64,000 nucleotides of DNA from Siniperca chuatsi (taxonomy: Eukaryota; Chordata; Actinopteri; Centrarchiformes; Sinipercidae), in the NCBI RefSeq assembly GCF_020085105.1, contig NC_058047.1, positions 21,966,001 to 22,030,000 of the forward strand, written 5' to 3'. Shown one piece after another: positions 1-13,205 of the stretch (position 1 is its first letter; each line of letters begins with the position of its first letter). The notes under the pieces were generated by a model. It was given only the letters and a program-made list of their open reading frames with translations, was not told where the DNA came from and ran no database searches. The position numbers and the translations under genes were made by a program.

Positions 1-3000
1 TGACGGCCGACTGATGTTCAACGCAGGAAACGTGGCCAATCACTACTTCAGCTTCTCCTTCCTCCGAGACGTAGTACAGTAAGACTAACGTGCACTGAAC
101 ATACGCACACTTTTTTTTTTTTTAGCCTTGCATGTAGTTTGTGCTCTTCTGTCGAAATATATTCATTTGTTTTTCAGTAGTTGCGATTTCTTGTAGCAAG
201 AACAGCCACTCAACATCATTATAAAGTAAATGTGCTGCAATTAACCAGAATTTTTTTCCCCTCTGTTTATATATCAGGAAGTACGAACCAAAGCTGCAGC
301 ACCACGTGGCCCAGAAGAAGATCCCATATGTGGATTCGGAGGGTCAACTAATCAAACCCGACAAACCAAATGGGATTAAAATGGAAAAGTTCGTCTTTGA
401 CATCTTCCAGTTTGCCAAGTGAGTTACAGAGAGTTTTTTCCATAGAGGGCACAGAGTGTGTGACAGCATCAGAAGACAGCCTCTCACCTCAAACTAAAAG
501 GCCTTAAAGTACTAAGAATACAATGAATATCTTATGCTCCTTTTGCGAGGTGGCTAGAGTACATATGTTCTTCTGGCAGGCTTCAGGCCTGGGGTTTGAC
601 TGGTCCTTGATCTGTCCTTCCATGCATGAACCAACCCCTTTTTCCAGTCCCGATCCCTATCCACCAGCCAAGGTCTGGTCCAGCAGGCTGAGCCTGCCAA
701 GCTCTCTGCAGGAGGATGGAGGTTTATGAGCTGTTCACTCATTCCACCTCCTCCAGTGTTACATGACATCAGCTTTGAGTCACGCCACTACTAATAGAAC
801 TATACATCTAATGAAAGGATTCCTGTAATGATTGACTGATGGAAAAGCACTGCAGACATGTCCAGCTTCCTTCGAGGTTTATTAGCTGTATTTCAAAGTA
901 AAAAGGATGAGAAATAGTTTGGTGTTGCTGAGGAGATGGATTACAGTTGTGCCCGGACTGGCAGACTGGCAGCTTTAGCAGAATCCAGATGGGCTGACTC
1001 ACTTTGCAGCCAGTTTTTATAAAGTCCGACTTTTCTCTGTTCTTTCTCTGTGCTGTTTGGTCGAGGCTCTCATAGTCTGTTGTGTGGCCACACGTGCCAT
1101 ATATTATGTACGTCTCAGTCAAAAAACATACACATTTGTTTACTATTCACAAGCCAAGGGTTGATAATGCATATTTAATTTGCTTCCACTATGTAATGCA
1201 TACTTTTTGACTCTTTATTTTGTAATAGAGCACTTGGCCTGATTAGTTTGGATCAAGCCTCCAGGAGCAACGCTGGTCTCTGAGGTGATTTTGGTGTATT
1301 GGCCACACTCGATATTGTAGGAACAATAGATAAAACAATGGATACATTTTTCTGAGTGTCACAAACACTGTGAAATGACTAAAATGATTGCACCAGTGTG
1401 CAACTTTCATAGGAATGAATGGGACGGCATCTTGGACTGCAGTATCCAGTTTTCTTAATATAGCCATACCAAAGCTCAATTAATTGTTTGTCACAGGCTG
1501 TTGTTTAATGAATACCTGTAAGTTCACATGATGACTCTCTCTCTATAGCCTATTTATTAATTGACCATATTTTTCTGATATTGACCTGTTAATTGTGCCT
1601 TTGGTGCCAGCTGGAGGGTTTAACAATTTTTTTTACTTTTATTTAGCCAGGGTTTCACCAAGGACAATGCTCTTATTTCAGGAACACTTTGTTTATTCTT
1701 GTTCACGCAGTTACACACATTCACACCTGAAAGCTGCCCAGTATAACAGTCTGATTTGTGGCCACTGAACAGCTCCATCGGTGCAGTTAGGGATTATGCC
1801 TTGCTCAACAGCACCTCAGTGTTGGTCGTGGGGCAAATGCCGTGATGATGAGTAATAGATCATTGCTATCCTATGAAACGGTATATCTCCAAAATGTCAA
1901 CTTTTCATGAGTTAAGAAAAACAGCCCTTTCAGCTGTGTGGCATTTTTGAGATAACCAATGGGATTTTAAATGGTTTATTTAGCTTATGAAGGAAAGGAA
2001 CAATAATCTTTCAGTTTATATATATATATAAAAAAAGAAAAAAATCACCAAATTTGTAGATTATTGGACAGACAAGATACACCTTTTCATGCCAATCACC
2101 TTTCTGTAAATCGACTGATTGTTTCAGCTTTAGGCTGGGTATGGTATGATTGCTTGTCATACCAAGACTCTGTACCATTGTCTACCCTTTGGTTTGTTTG
2201 CTTGTGTGCTGACATGCTGCTGTGTGTGTCCATCAGGACATTTGCTGTGTACGAGGTGCTGCGGGAGGATGAGTTCTCCCCACTGAAGAATGCAGACTGT
2301 CAGGACGGAAAGGACACGCCCACCACAGCCAGACATGCCCTCATGTCCCTCCACCACCGCTGGGTGCTTAATGCTGGGGGCCACTTCATTGACGAGAATG
2401 GCAGACGTGTGCCCGCCATACCCAGGTGACCACAGCCATGTCATGCCACCTCACATGACACACACATATCATGTTTGGCATGAACACAAAAACGGGTTCC
2501 TCGTGGTCATTCCCACCTTCCCAACACTCCTCACACTGTGTACAAACTATATGCATTGGCTTTTTTTTTTTGTTTGTTTGTGTTATAGACATCATATTAT
2601 TTTAGCCTCACACTCTCACTCCCCCCTCTCTCATGCTTGGTCTTGCTCCTGTGTGTCCCATGCAATGTTTCCAGAGACGGAGCAGCAGGCAGTGTCACAG
2701 ATGATGGCAACAGAAAGTAATTATTATCCCCCTGCAGTATTGAGTGCATGGTGATGGGGTTTTGGCTTTCTTTCCCTCTCGCTCAGACGTGTTAACACTA
2801 TATAACATTACTGCTGATCCTTGATGTCGCCTTTCCTTTATTGCCACTGAAAAGAGGAACACATGCCAGTCGGCAGCCATTTTTCTGTCTCTTTACAGTC
2901 AGTTGTAATGAAGGAAATGACAGAGAGGATCAGTTTAGATGACTGAAAACGCAGTCCTCTTAGTGTGCTGGTCAGATGATGTACAGTCATAATGACCTGC

Positions 3001-4025
3001 CGACAGATCATTTCCCCCTCAGATGGTTGCTACTAATACACTTAATGTATTGCATGTCGGGTAATGGGCACCAGTTACACTTTCAGTGACAATTTTGCAA
3101 TAGATGATGAACCTGTTGATTTGTGTGTGAAATAATTACGACAAGGCCAGCCATTCATTGCTTGCAAGTTTGCTTTTGAGTTTAAATCCACCTGCTTGTT
3201 TTTTAGAATTAAAATGAGCATGTGCTTCAATAACATTCATGGCACCCATGAATGTTATTCAGGCTCTTTTTAAAGGGTGTGCTTTTTCCTCAATCATTCA
3301 GCTTTTCCTTCATTCTCATGATACAGCTGTGTGGGCAGCTGCTTAGAAAACACCTGAAGTACCTGATGTGTGATTGGTGATTGTTATCTGGATCTAGAAA
3401 TAAACAAGTTGAGTGGTGGCAATATGGTGGAAAGTTCCTCCAGTTTTTCAGAAGCACTTGGAGGAGATAACCCCACATTGCCTTTCATTCATCTGTTTTC
3501 TTCTAGAGGAAGTCTGTTACGGGTCAGACTAATCACTGGTCATGTTTGGGAATGATGAAGCTCTGATTCTTTGCCTTTGAACTCTAATCACAAGCCGCAG
3601 TAGAAGAACAGCTGTGTCAAGGATGTACAGCTGCTTCTTTCAACTACAGTCCCTCTGCCTTTTCATGAGAGCATCACCCATTCTGTTTCATTTTTTCTTC
3701 TTCTGATCCTCCCTGAATTTGTTCCTTTTCCAACGCAGCCTGAAGGACGGAACAGACCTGCCAATCAAATGTGAGATCTCCCCGCTGGTGTCCTATGGGG
3801 GAGAGGTAAGGAGGCAAGGCCTACTGTATTAAATGGAAACTCCAGATGTTGCTCTGTCCCTGCTGTCGACTTGAAATAATCAATCAGTACACCCACTAAC
3901 AATGTCCCAATGGTATCGTTTACTACTTTAAGGGTCTTGAAAAGTTGGTGAAAGGACGAGGGTTTCATCCAACCCTGACGATCGACGAGCATGGGGTCCA
4001 CGAGCTGGTGAAGAACGGAGTTTAG
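1..4025 (+). CDS. uap1: UDP-N-acetylhexosamine pyrophosphorylase (3' part, 6 exons)
   Basis: The enzyme makes UDP-GlcNAc (and UDP-GalNAc) from UTP and the sugar-1-phosphate in the cytosol; it is the last step of the hexosamine pathway. Exons read: 1-78 (enters from the left edge), 278-418, 2237-2425, 2675-2716, 3739-3805, 3933-4025 with stop TAG. All junctions are GT-AG and phases join without a stop, giving 202 residues of the C-terminal part. Diagnostic stretches are [56 protein letters not shown] and the ending HELVKNGV, all close to human UAP1. The fourth exon (42 nt) looks like an optional cassette. The first part of the gene is outside the window. ddr2 follows on the same strand, as in mammals. 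Confidence 0.95.
1625..1860. repeat. Possible SINE-like repeat in a uap1 intron
   Basis: Contains ACTTTTATTTAGCCAGG, ACACATTCACACCTG and a GCCTTGCTCAACAGCACCTCAGTG phrase that I recall from dispersed fish repeats. Borders are approximate and no target-site duplication was found. Confidence 0.4.
2675..2716 (+). other. uap1: uap1 42-nt cassette exon (AGX1/AGX2 switch)
   Basis: This tiny exon is flanked by CCAG and GTAATT. It enters and leaves in the same phase (one base completes the previous codon, two bases start the next), so including it adds 14 residues ([14 protein letters not shown] plus a boundary residue) and skipping it keeps the frame (CCC-AG joins C-CTG). It sits exactly where human isoform AGX2 carries its 17-residue insert, before the LKD motif. 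Splicing in or out is inferred from this arrangement. Confidence 0.75.
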
Positions 4026-4640
4026 ACAATGAAGGGGAGAGATGGAGACAAAGGGACAACCCAAAGACCAACCTCCCTTTGTCTCTCAATGTTATCGGGG
4101 AGAAACTGTGATGTCATCGCCGTGCAATAACAAATGTTGCGTGCATGTGTTCATGAAAGAGGCTGTCCCGTCCAAAAAGAATGAACAAGATAAAGTCTAT
4201 CGTTTACTTTTCAGCGCCAAGTTTTCTTTGCTTTGTATGTTGATGTCATACTTGGTTCATATTTGTTTTGAAGAGCACTTGAACACAGCATGAGATGGAC
4301 AGAATCTGTGTCGCACTGCTGGATAAAGCAGTCTTCTGGTGAATCTATTTATTTTGCTTATGAGACTTATTTTTATATGTACTGACAGATGCTCTATAGG
4401 TGGAAATTGCCATCTACTCATTTTACCTGGTGATTTTTATACAGCATTGGACTGAGATGAAATGATCAGAAACTTGTTTCCTACTAGCATGTAATCAAGG
4501 TACATGGTGCGGGCTGTGGGGGGTATTTATAATATCTGCTTCTTTTCTGCTTGCAATCATTGAAGATTAGATATTACTCAGCTTTAAGAGATGCTATGAT
4601 TTCTATTGTCTTTATTAAAGAAATTTCTTACTTGGAAAAC
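4026..4640 (+). other. uap1: uap1 3' UTR
   Basis: Noncoding sequence after the uap1 stop. The best polyadenylation signal is ATTAAA at 4614-4619, implying a 3' UTR of about 610 nt. No canonical AATAAA was seen between the stop and this point. Confidence 0.6.
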
Positions 4641-6463
4641 CTACTGAATGTGTTGTCTATATATTTGCTCTGCAGTGTGTTGTGGTTGTGTGTGTGGGCA
4701 CACTTGTGCATAAAAACATTTGCCTTTTAAAAATAAGTATTAGCAGGTTTTCTGACAAATCAGCGAACAATATGTGTGTGTTTCACCGGCCTGTGTCTGC
4801 AGGGTGTGTTTTTTGCATTATAGCTTCTGATGTCTTGAATCAGAGTTTCCAGCACATGGTTTATGTTTAAGATGGGCCAGAGCATGCAATGCTGCTGCAG
4901 CTATTCAGGAAATATTCTTTGTGGCTCCTTTCTGACTCATTTTCTTTCTTGCTCTTCAGCTCCATAACTGCATTACGATGTGAAATAACTGGAGTATGGG
5001 TACTTTAGCAGAAAAACACTTACTTTGAGGGTGTCCTAGTCTATATATGGATCTTTGTATACATTTAATGTACTGTGAAAAACTTTATGAAATCTGAATA
5101 TGAAGTTCTGTTCAATGTGTAATGAGACTCTACAGTCGTGCTAGCAGCTCTGTGAAGCTGTACGTTGGCACAGCAGTGCTTTGAGCTAACTGCTATCACT
5201 AGCATGGCACATACTGGCTGTGACAATGCTAACATGTTGATGTTATGTAGCAGGTACAATTCTTACCATGTTCACCATCTTAGTTTAGTGTGTTGGCATG
5301 CTAACATTTGCATTAGCACTGAACACAAAGTGCATAAGGCATCACCAAAGTTATCACAGTTCATCCTGAGGGAAACATGAATGTGTGTATCAAATTTCAC
5401 GGCAATCCAGTTATCGAGATATTTCACTCAGACCACAAATGTCAACCTCAGATGCTAGAGGAAAAGTCAGGGGGTCACCAAAGTCAAGAGGCTTCATCCT
5501 CTGGGGACCATTAATGTCTGTAGAAAATGTCATGGCAATCCATCCAATAGTTGTTGAGATGTTTCAGTCTGGACAAAAGTGGTGAACCGACAGACCAACA
5601 TTGCCAACCCTAGAGGGCTAACATGCCTAAAAATGTGTAAAAGCAGCTGAAGAAAATCTCCATTCAAGAAGACAATAAAATCCTTACATTCCAATAAATT
5701 CCTTGCAGCCAATTGGAGTCACATCACTGCAGGATACTGTGGCTTCCTCATCAGGAAACACTACAGACAACTTTTGCACATCAAGAAATAAGGAAACACT
5801 AAAGTCACAGTGTCTTTGAATGAACGTTTCCAAATAACCATTTAATTTCTTCAGTCTGGTCAAACGGTTCATGGGCCACATCAGCACCGAAACACACACA
5901 TTAGAGGACAACCTCTCTCTGACACTTGACTCACACTTTTCATGGGTCTGGTTTGACTATTAAGGCTGTGACGAACTGTGGTGTTGGTGGCACTGAGTTC
6001 AATAAAGAAGTTGCTTCTTGAGTGTTTCTAGCACAGTCAAAGATCAGTATTTTAATTTATATGATCACACTGATCAGACAGATCTACAGTATAAAATAAA
6101 GTATAAAGTGTGAAAATTTGAAATGCATGCTTGATTTGAAAAATTGTGATACAGTAGCAACAAACGCTTTCTATAAATTTGTTATAAAATGACAGAGAAA
6201 TGACTTCTGAGGACAGCAGCACAAATATTACCTTGAATTATGGTTGCTTCAGCCTCTAGCTGTCAAAAGAAAGGCTCTTTTCAGGAGGAAGAAAGCTTTC
6301 TGATTGAGCATTGGATTTGGCCTTAATTGAAACCTTATGTGTGGCATGTGGAATTCTGGGACTTTGGCATGCTCCCAAGAATCCACAGAATGTGAAGGGT
6401 TTTTTTTCTGCCTCCCTCTCTCTCTCTTTCTCTCCTCTCCCTCTCTTTTTTTCCTATGTGCAG
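4641..6463. other. Intergenic, repeat-bearing
   Basis: No gene is supported between the uap1 3' end and the candidate ddr2 leader exon. It contains the GCTAGC-rich repeat copy at about 5118-5625. The segment 6405-6450 is a pyrimidine-rich CT tract just before the candidate exon. Confidence 0.5.
5118..5625 (+). repeat. Teleost interspersed repeat, GCTAGC/ATGCTAACAT family, copy 1
   Basis: Shares phrases with the copies at 13041-13205 and 15573-15810: a start rich in GCTAGC and GAGCTAA, a TTAGTTTAG...ATGCTAACATTTGC block, and two diverged internal repeats around CACCAAAGT, CATCCTGAGG/CATCCTCTGG and GGCAATCCATCCAATAGTTG. It ends near GTGGTGAACCGACAGACC. I recognise this family as very common in spiny-rayed fish. 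It has no coding capacity. Confidence 0.7.
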
Positions 6464-6628
6464 GGGTGTCTTACATCAGCCCACTGAGCCCTGGTGAAGG
6501 CGGCTGACAGAGAGTGATAGAGTGAGCAAGAGAGAGAGAGAAGGGCTCGGATTGTAACATCCAGCCGTCTTGACTCTCACTGGAATAATCTCTGAACAAA
6601 TGGTCTGAAAGGATAAGACATAAGACAA
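6464..6628 (+). other. Candidate ddr2 5' noncoding exon
   Basis: A 165-nt block is preceded by a long pyrimidine tract and the acceptor ATGTGCAG and followed by a perfect donor GTAAGT at 6629-6634. It has no long open frame. DDR2 genes usually have one or more noncoding leader exons far upstream of the signal-peptide exon, and the signal-peptide exon at 20631 opens after an acceptor, so an upstream exon must exist. Assignment to ddr2 is inference; it may equally be chance. Confidence 0.35.
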
Positions 6629-9043
6629 GTAAGTCATCCTTTTCTTTTACACCTTTTGCCAAAACACGTCTCGTTTCATATAATTGTTTGGACTGTAAAG
6701 TTAGGACTTCAAACTCTGACCACTTTTCTTGAAGCCTATGAGAGAGTACCTTAAAGTCCCCTTGAAGTGTTTCATAGTGGGAGGCTTAGTTGCATGTTTG
6801 AACTCCATGTACCTTTTGTGTGAAGTAGCTGCTGTTTGCAGATCCAGCGGTTTCAAACTGAGGCTATTACACACTGTTTTACTTTGCTGGCTCATTCCTT
6901 CATTTAAACACCTTTTCACTTGAAATGATGATCAGGGTTCAAGAAAAGAATATAAATGATGGAAGCCTCTCTTTCTAAATCTCTTCAACCATTAAACAAT
7001 ACTTTTTCATTCTATATCAAATTCAGCGCCTTCCTTAATAAGTTCAAATAACATACATGCCAGAGCTTTAATGATTTAAGTGTGATTTTGGCTGTCTGGA
7101 GGTTGGAGTGTTTACTGCATCATACAAATGCCTCTCCATTGGGCAGTACGGCACCAGCTCCTTTTTTCACAAGCGACAAAAGAAGTGTAACTAATGTGAA
7201 AATGATGTGACTCTTATTTGAGCGCCTTACATCAAGCTCACCCACATTTTTGTTTGCTTTATTGTGGCAGAGTAGTTAGGAGCATGTTTTGGAAAAGTTA
7301 AACAACTGAGTGATTTATAGCCACTTAGATTCTCTCAAAGTTTACTGTGGTCAGCTTATGAAATGTTGAATACTCAAGTTACAGCTTTGAAAAAGATTTC
7401 CGTCCCCCCAGTAAACGTCCTGCTTTTGTGTCATGGAGGTGGTGTGTATGTTCCTCAGTGTTATGTAGGTGTTACGTAGGTGGTATGTAAGTATCCTCCT
7501 GTGGTATGTTGCTGATGTCCACACAGAGGCCTCTTTTCTACCTTGCTGAAGTTATTTGGTAACTCAACTCGACACTCATCTGAAGAGTTGAGAATATGTA
7601 TGAGCTCACAGCTCTGACATTTGACCGGGCACTCGACGACCTGAACAGTCAATGGCAGCCTCAGGAGAGGTGGCACTGATCAATGGAATCATTGTTATAG
7701 AGAGATCAAGGTGATGCTTAGGTTGCTCTTGGTGGCTGTGTGTGTGTGTGTATGTGACTACAGTAAGTAGGCAGGTTTAATATCTGTGCATATGGCTGCT
7801 CTTTGTTTTTTTAATGTTGTCGTTAGTGGAACTCAACTGATAGAAATTTAATCAGTGACAAATGTTCAGGTTAATTGCATGTCATTTAGCACACAAAAAT
7901 CCCAAACATTTGTTGTTTCCAGCCTCTCCAGTATGATCCTTTTCTCAATTTTACGTCATTGTAATCTAAATTTACAATTATTTAGTATATTTTTTAGATT
8001 TAATATTCAATTGATTAATAGAAAAGTATATAAAAGTATACATACTGTATAATCATTAGCTGCTGGCTGGCAGGCAGGAGTTTCAGAAAGGTTTACTTTT
8101 TATTTTTGTGCTGAGATATTGAGACAGAATATAGCTTTAAATGTCCAGACTTCATGGAACTAAGCAAATTAGTCTTTTACAAGATTCAAAGAGAAAATCT
8201 ACCTTAAAATGCTTAAACACTGTTTTTGAGTGTGCTATGCACTTCTGGTCAACCTTATTATTCACAAAACGTACTGTAGATGACACGATGTCAGATCAGC
8301 AGATTTTCTTCATCTACAATATTGTGTAAAACGTTTCTATCTAGCACTAAAACATCAATAGTGAACATTTGTCATTTCTTTAGAAATGTTCAATATTCAT
8401 GTTCATGTTCAATATTCAGATAGAAATCCACGGATGGTTAAGCAGAATGCAGCACAAGGCCATGATATGTTGTGATTTTAATGAGGAATGTAACTTATTT
8501 TTACTTTGTTACTCTTATTCTGCTACCAGTTCTCCCCTATTCACCCAAGTGCAGGCTTTTTTCTCTGTGCAGTGCCGAATTCTTGGGAACAAAGAAGTAA
8601 TGGAAGTACACGTAGACAAGGCAAGTCAAGGAAAACAAAAAGTGAAATTACAAAACTTGACCACAAATTAAGTCCAGGAACGTACTGATCACCACAGATT
8701 GAGGATTTATGAGCGTGGATTTTTCCTTCACAGCCTTTTTGTTGCGTGCTCTCAAGGCTGGATGCGTAAATTGGAAACCATCTTTATCAGAGCAAATAAG
8801 CTCTTTGTCAACGCAAAATGGAGGAGTTATTGTTTATGAAAGGGAAATATATGAAATGACTGTGGTGGATGTCAGAGTGTAGTGGATAATGTTCTCACAT
8901 GTAGTGTTTTTTATTTTTTCGGACAGTTGGAAAACGGAGAGCAAGAGAACGTTCAAGGGGGATTTGATCCCACGCCATCACTTCATTATCTGGCTGTAGT
9001 CTGATATTGGTGCACAAGTATGTACACACATATACTATAGGCT

Positions 9044-9163
<120 letters not shown>

Positions 9164-10309
9164 GATAGATAGAATGAGAGAGAGAGAGAGTATAGAGGAA
9201 CCACTTTAGGAGTGTGTTATCATTGCATCTTTCTGACATGTCATTTCAATTAGCAACCCTTCCCTCCAGAGTCTGCAGGCTGACTGACATCCTCACATAC
9301 AGACTCTAATCACACACCACAGCAAAGGCTGTAATTTCAACCCCACATTCAAAACACTGCACTGGAGGCACCCGGTGCTTACTTAGCTTAGCTGTAACTC
9401 GACGCAGACGTTGTTTGATTGAAAGTGTTTTCAAATCAATGCTTCTGAAAACCAGCTGCGCACTCACTAGCTGAGGTGCATGCTGTAATTTGGTATAAAT
9501 AGCAGCATTTCAGGGAAGATCATCCCTTAAATACTGCGCTGTTGACTCTGTATCCCACATGTGCTTGAACTTTGACCCTGCCCAAACCAGCACCCCACTC
9601 ATCACCTATCGTTTGAGGGGGATTAGATTACTCGTAGCCTAAAGCAGACGGCATTTTGTCCTCTTATTTCTGAGCTTGAATTACTTTTTTGCCTCTGACT
9701 TGAGGTCTGCTTCCAAAACCAGAGGTGATTTAGCTCCAGTGACAGGAAATATGACAGAAATGTAATTTCTTCTGTGATATTTTCCACTGTGGATGTTAAC
9801 CTAATTGTTAATGTTAATATTGGGCCACTGCTTTGATCCAGAGAAGGCTGGTCGAATCACAAAAACAAAATGGAGGAGCTAAAAGATAGATGCACATACA
9901 CATCAATGCACAGTTGTCAGTGCCTAAATCCTCCTCTGTGTTTGCAGATGTGGCCTCTGTTTTTCCTCGTTCTCTCTCTCCTGTTTACAAGTGGCAGTCT
10001 GTCTTTGTTTGTCTGTTTCTCTAAAGCTTATTATCTGTCTCTCCACCTCGCCGTCTCTCAGTTTCCCCTGTCTTCCCTAATTACAGGCTGTCAGGGAAGA
10101 GCTGAGGTCATATTTCAACATCAAAAGAACCTCAGGACGCGCTGCAGGCTACCACTGTGTACAAATGACAGCCTGGGCAGTGAATGAGTTGTCACTACTG
10201 ACGTATCAGGCTGTATGGACAACATCGGCCTTTTAATTTTAGAACTGTTACTATCTGCTCTGTTGTTTCAACTGTTTTTTATTTGAATGTCTATTGAGTG
10301 GAATTATGT

Positions 10310-10870
10310 GTTTCCAGTGGTGAAAAGTACATTTACTCAAGTACTGCACTTAAGCACAATTTTGAGATACTGGATACTGGAATATTTCTATTTTCTTCTT
10401 CTTTACACTTACACTTGACTACATTTCAGAGGGAACTATTGTACTTTTTAACTCCACTACTCCACATTTATCTGACAGCTATAGTTACTAGTTACCTTTC
10501 AGATTAAGATTTTACGATAAAAACATAATAATAAGTTTATTAAAACCACACATTAAAGATTAAACCAGTGCTTTCCAACCTATTTGGCTTGTGGCTCCTT
10601 ATTTAAAAATGAAAAGCAGTGTCCGTCTGGGGCCCATGGTCACGTTTCAGATGTCTATGAGTTGTTCCACCAAAGAGACATTTCCCCTCTAAACTTCTCA
10701 GGTTGTTTAATTTCAATAACTGTTCAAATTATCCAATAACCCCCTCCCAAAAGAAACGATTAGAGAAAAGGAAAAAATATAGAAATTTGTGTAGCAGACC
10801 TTCTTTTCTTTTTTCCCTACCCCATTAATCATCTCACAACTCCTGAGATTTATACTGTGACTCTTTTGAG
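10310..10870. repeat. Two adjoining degenerate teleost repeats
   Basis: 10310-10540 contains GTGAAAAGTACATTTACTCA and CACTTGACTACATTTCAGAG, typical of a dispersed fish repeat. 10567-10870 contains CCAGTGCTTTCCAACCTA and TTGGCTTGTGGCTCCTTA. Recognition is from memory of fish repeat consensus text; borders are approximate. Confidence 0.45.
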
Positions 10871-12699
10871 GGGGCCTTCACCTTGATCAGCTACAGCAGT
10901 AAGCTACTACTTACACATACTACTGCAGAATGGAGCAGAACATGATCAAATAGAACACGATATTCTCCTCAACAAAGGTAAAACTCCTCCACCTAGTTCG
11001 AAGAGTGGTGAATGTATATTATAACGGGGTTCTAAGATGCGTTAAGTGATTATATGGGTCGTTTAAGAATATAGGTGTACTTTTTCTGTTGAAATTGAAG
11101 AAAGCACTTCTCGTCTTAGTTGACTGCACAAATGCTCTTGATTTAAGCAGCGTGCCGGGGATGGACCTCTGCTCTAACGGGGGAAATGGAAAAAAAGAGC
11201 TTCTTGGCATGAACCGGTGTTTTTCCAATCTTACAGTGTAGCTGTAAAGTTCAGAGCCTGGATATTCAATCAAAATAGATTTCTAGTCAAAGAGTTTTAG
11301 GCTACTCTCCTTACATAACTTACACAACCCTTGTCATTGCACAATATTCACAATTGACAGTTTTATAAATCTTTATTAAAATATTTGGTAGGTTTTGCGG
11401 ATAGAGAAAATACAGTGCTGAATCCGTCTGTGAGTATTTACAGGTGAAGTAAGTGGGCCCACAGCCTCTCCTGCAGTTTCTCACTTTCTTTTTCCCTTGT
11501 GGCCACTAAACATCAGCTGGTGGCCTTTACGAGCACCTGCACACTGGCTTGAACAGTTCATGTCCTCAGGCAACTATAGGTCCTTAATGGCACCATCAGT
11601 GAGGAGCAGGTGTGCTCCTGCTGGAGACTGTCTAACCTCAAGAACAGCAGTTACAGTTAGAGCAGTTAAACAAACCTTAACCTCTGCTTCAGTACATGGT
11701 ATAGTAGAGTGTCATTACAGTGAGTGTATTCTTGAGGGCCCACCTTTAAGCCCCCCATGTCAGCTCCTGCAGTGTTGCTCTGACATCCTTGTAGACGAGC
11801 AAGCACATTTCTATACAGCAGGACATAACACAAAAGAGGGTACAGACAAGATTCACCAGATGGATTTAAAGCAGTGCAGCCCAGCCTGTGAAGCAGTACA
11901 TGACCTTAGCTTTTCAGCTTTTGGTTTCATGTTACTGTAAAACTATTGCTGACGAAGCAGATTCTTGTTTTTATCCACTCTATCATAGAGCAACACTGAA
12001 AATATGCCTTGTATATCATTACGTGTGCATATGTGGTGTAACATATCCTACAATTAAGCTGTGGACTGAAACACTTCTCCCCAGGTGTCACATCTTACCC
12101 AAACAATAGCGGATTGTTTTCTGTGCAGTTTTGTCTTCCAGTCAAGAAAATGTAATTACGTGTGTGTGTGTGTGCGTGCGCGCATGCCTCACTCACGGAT
12201 TTTACTGCTGTGTGTTTACATGGCTCCACCTGGGTCTGATTGGGAAATGTGATTCGGATTTCATGCATTCCCATAAAAATCAAATATCTGCGATGCTATG
12301 TTACAGCCTTCGGGGAGAAACAAGAGGATATAATAGAAAGCACATGTGGATGGTTATGGCGCATAGCATATGGGCACACTGTATAGCAATCAGGCCCAGC
12401 ACCAACAGTGCACATAAACACACACACACCCTTATATATACTGTATATGCAGTTTATAGCTTTGAGGCCTAGGCATGATTTCTGCGTTGAGTTAAATTTT
12501 TTGTTGATATTATTTGAATTCCTGCAAATTCGACCTGCTTTGTCTTTAGCAGCTCATATACCCAGTATGTGTACTATTATTAATTGGTTATTTAACAGGG
12601 ACAACACATTTTGGTCATTTTAGCTTGTTTTTCTGTGTGTGTGGTTTTTTTTGCCATTATTGAACATTTGATAGCACAGAGGCAGTCAGGAAATAATGG

Positions 12700-12802
12700 G
12701 GAATAAAGAGGTATGACATACAACAAAGGTCCCCAGCTGGAACTGAACCGGGGATGTTGTGGTTATATGGTTTGGGTCTTTACCACCAGGCCACCCAACG
12801 CC
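12700..12802 (-). repeat. tRNA-derived SINE head
   Basis: Read on the minus strand, 12781-12793 gives TGGCCTGGTGGTA, resembling an RNA polymerase III A box. About 30 bp further, 12739-12752 gives CCCGGTTCAGTTCC, resembling a B box (GGTTCRANNCC). The order and spacing fit a tRNA-like head. The body probably continues toward about 12600. Confidence 0.55.
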
Positions 12803-13040
12803 ACACACCATACATTTATGGTACCAGATAGAGCTAAAAGCTAACATTCTCTGTTAAGAAATGTAAGCAATTATGTGCCATACTTGCCAAGTAGTTATAA
12901 TTTATTATTAGTTACCTTTGAATTTTTAACCTTGTGTAATATAATGTTATACTGTATATTCTTGTGGATTTGTAGTCAGAAGATTTATCAGTATTCAAAC
13001 TTTCAGTTTGATGAGGAAGTTTTTAGTCTTTGTCCAGCAC

Positions 13041-13205
13041 TTTGGTCCAGACTAAAATGTCACAATAACTATTAGATGGATTGTCATGAAATTTTGTACA
13101 GACATTCATGTTTACCTCAGGATGACGCTAAAATAAGATGGTGAACATGGTAAACATTATACCTGCCTCACTGAGCTGCTAGCACAATTGTAGACTCTTA
13201 GTCCT
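13041..13205 (-). repeat. GCTAGC-family repeat fragment, copy 2 (inverted)
   Basis: On the minus strand it repeats phrases of the 5118-5625 copy (AGTCTGGACCAAAGTG, TTGTCATGAAATTTTGTACAG inverted). It is inverted and internally deleted. Confidence 0.6.

Noticed and set aside
2290-2754. 154-codon open frame overlapping a uap1 exon
   Set aside because: It is in the wrong frame relative to the uap1 exon and crosses its splice donor; no family resemblance.
11497-11940. 147-codon plus-strand frame in the ddr2 upstream region
   Set aside because: Low-complexity composition, no motif, no splice or polyadenylation context; consistent with chance.
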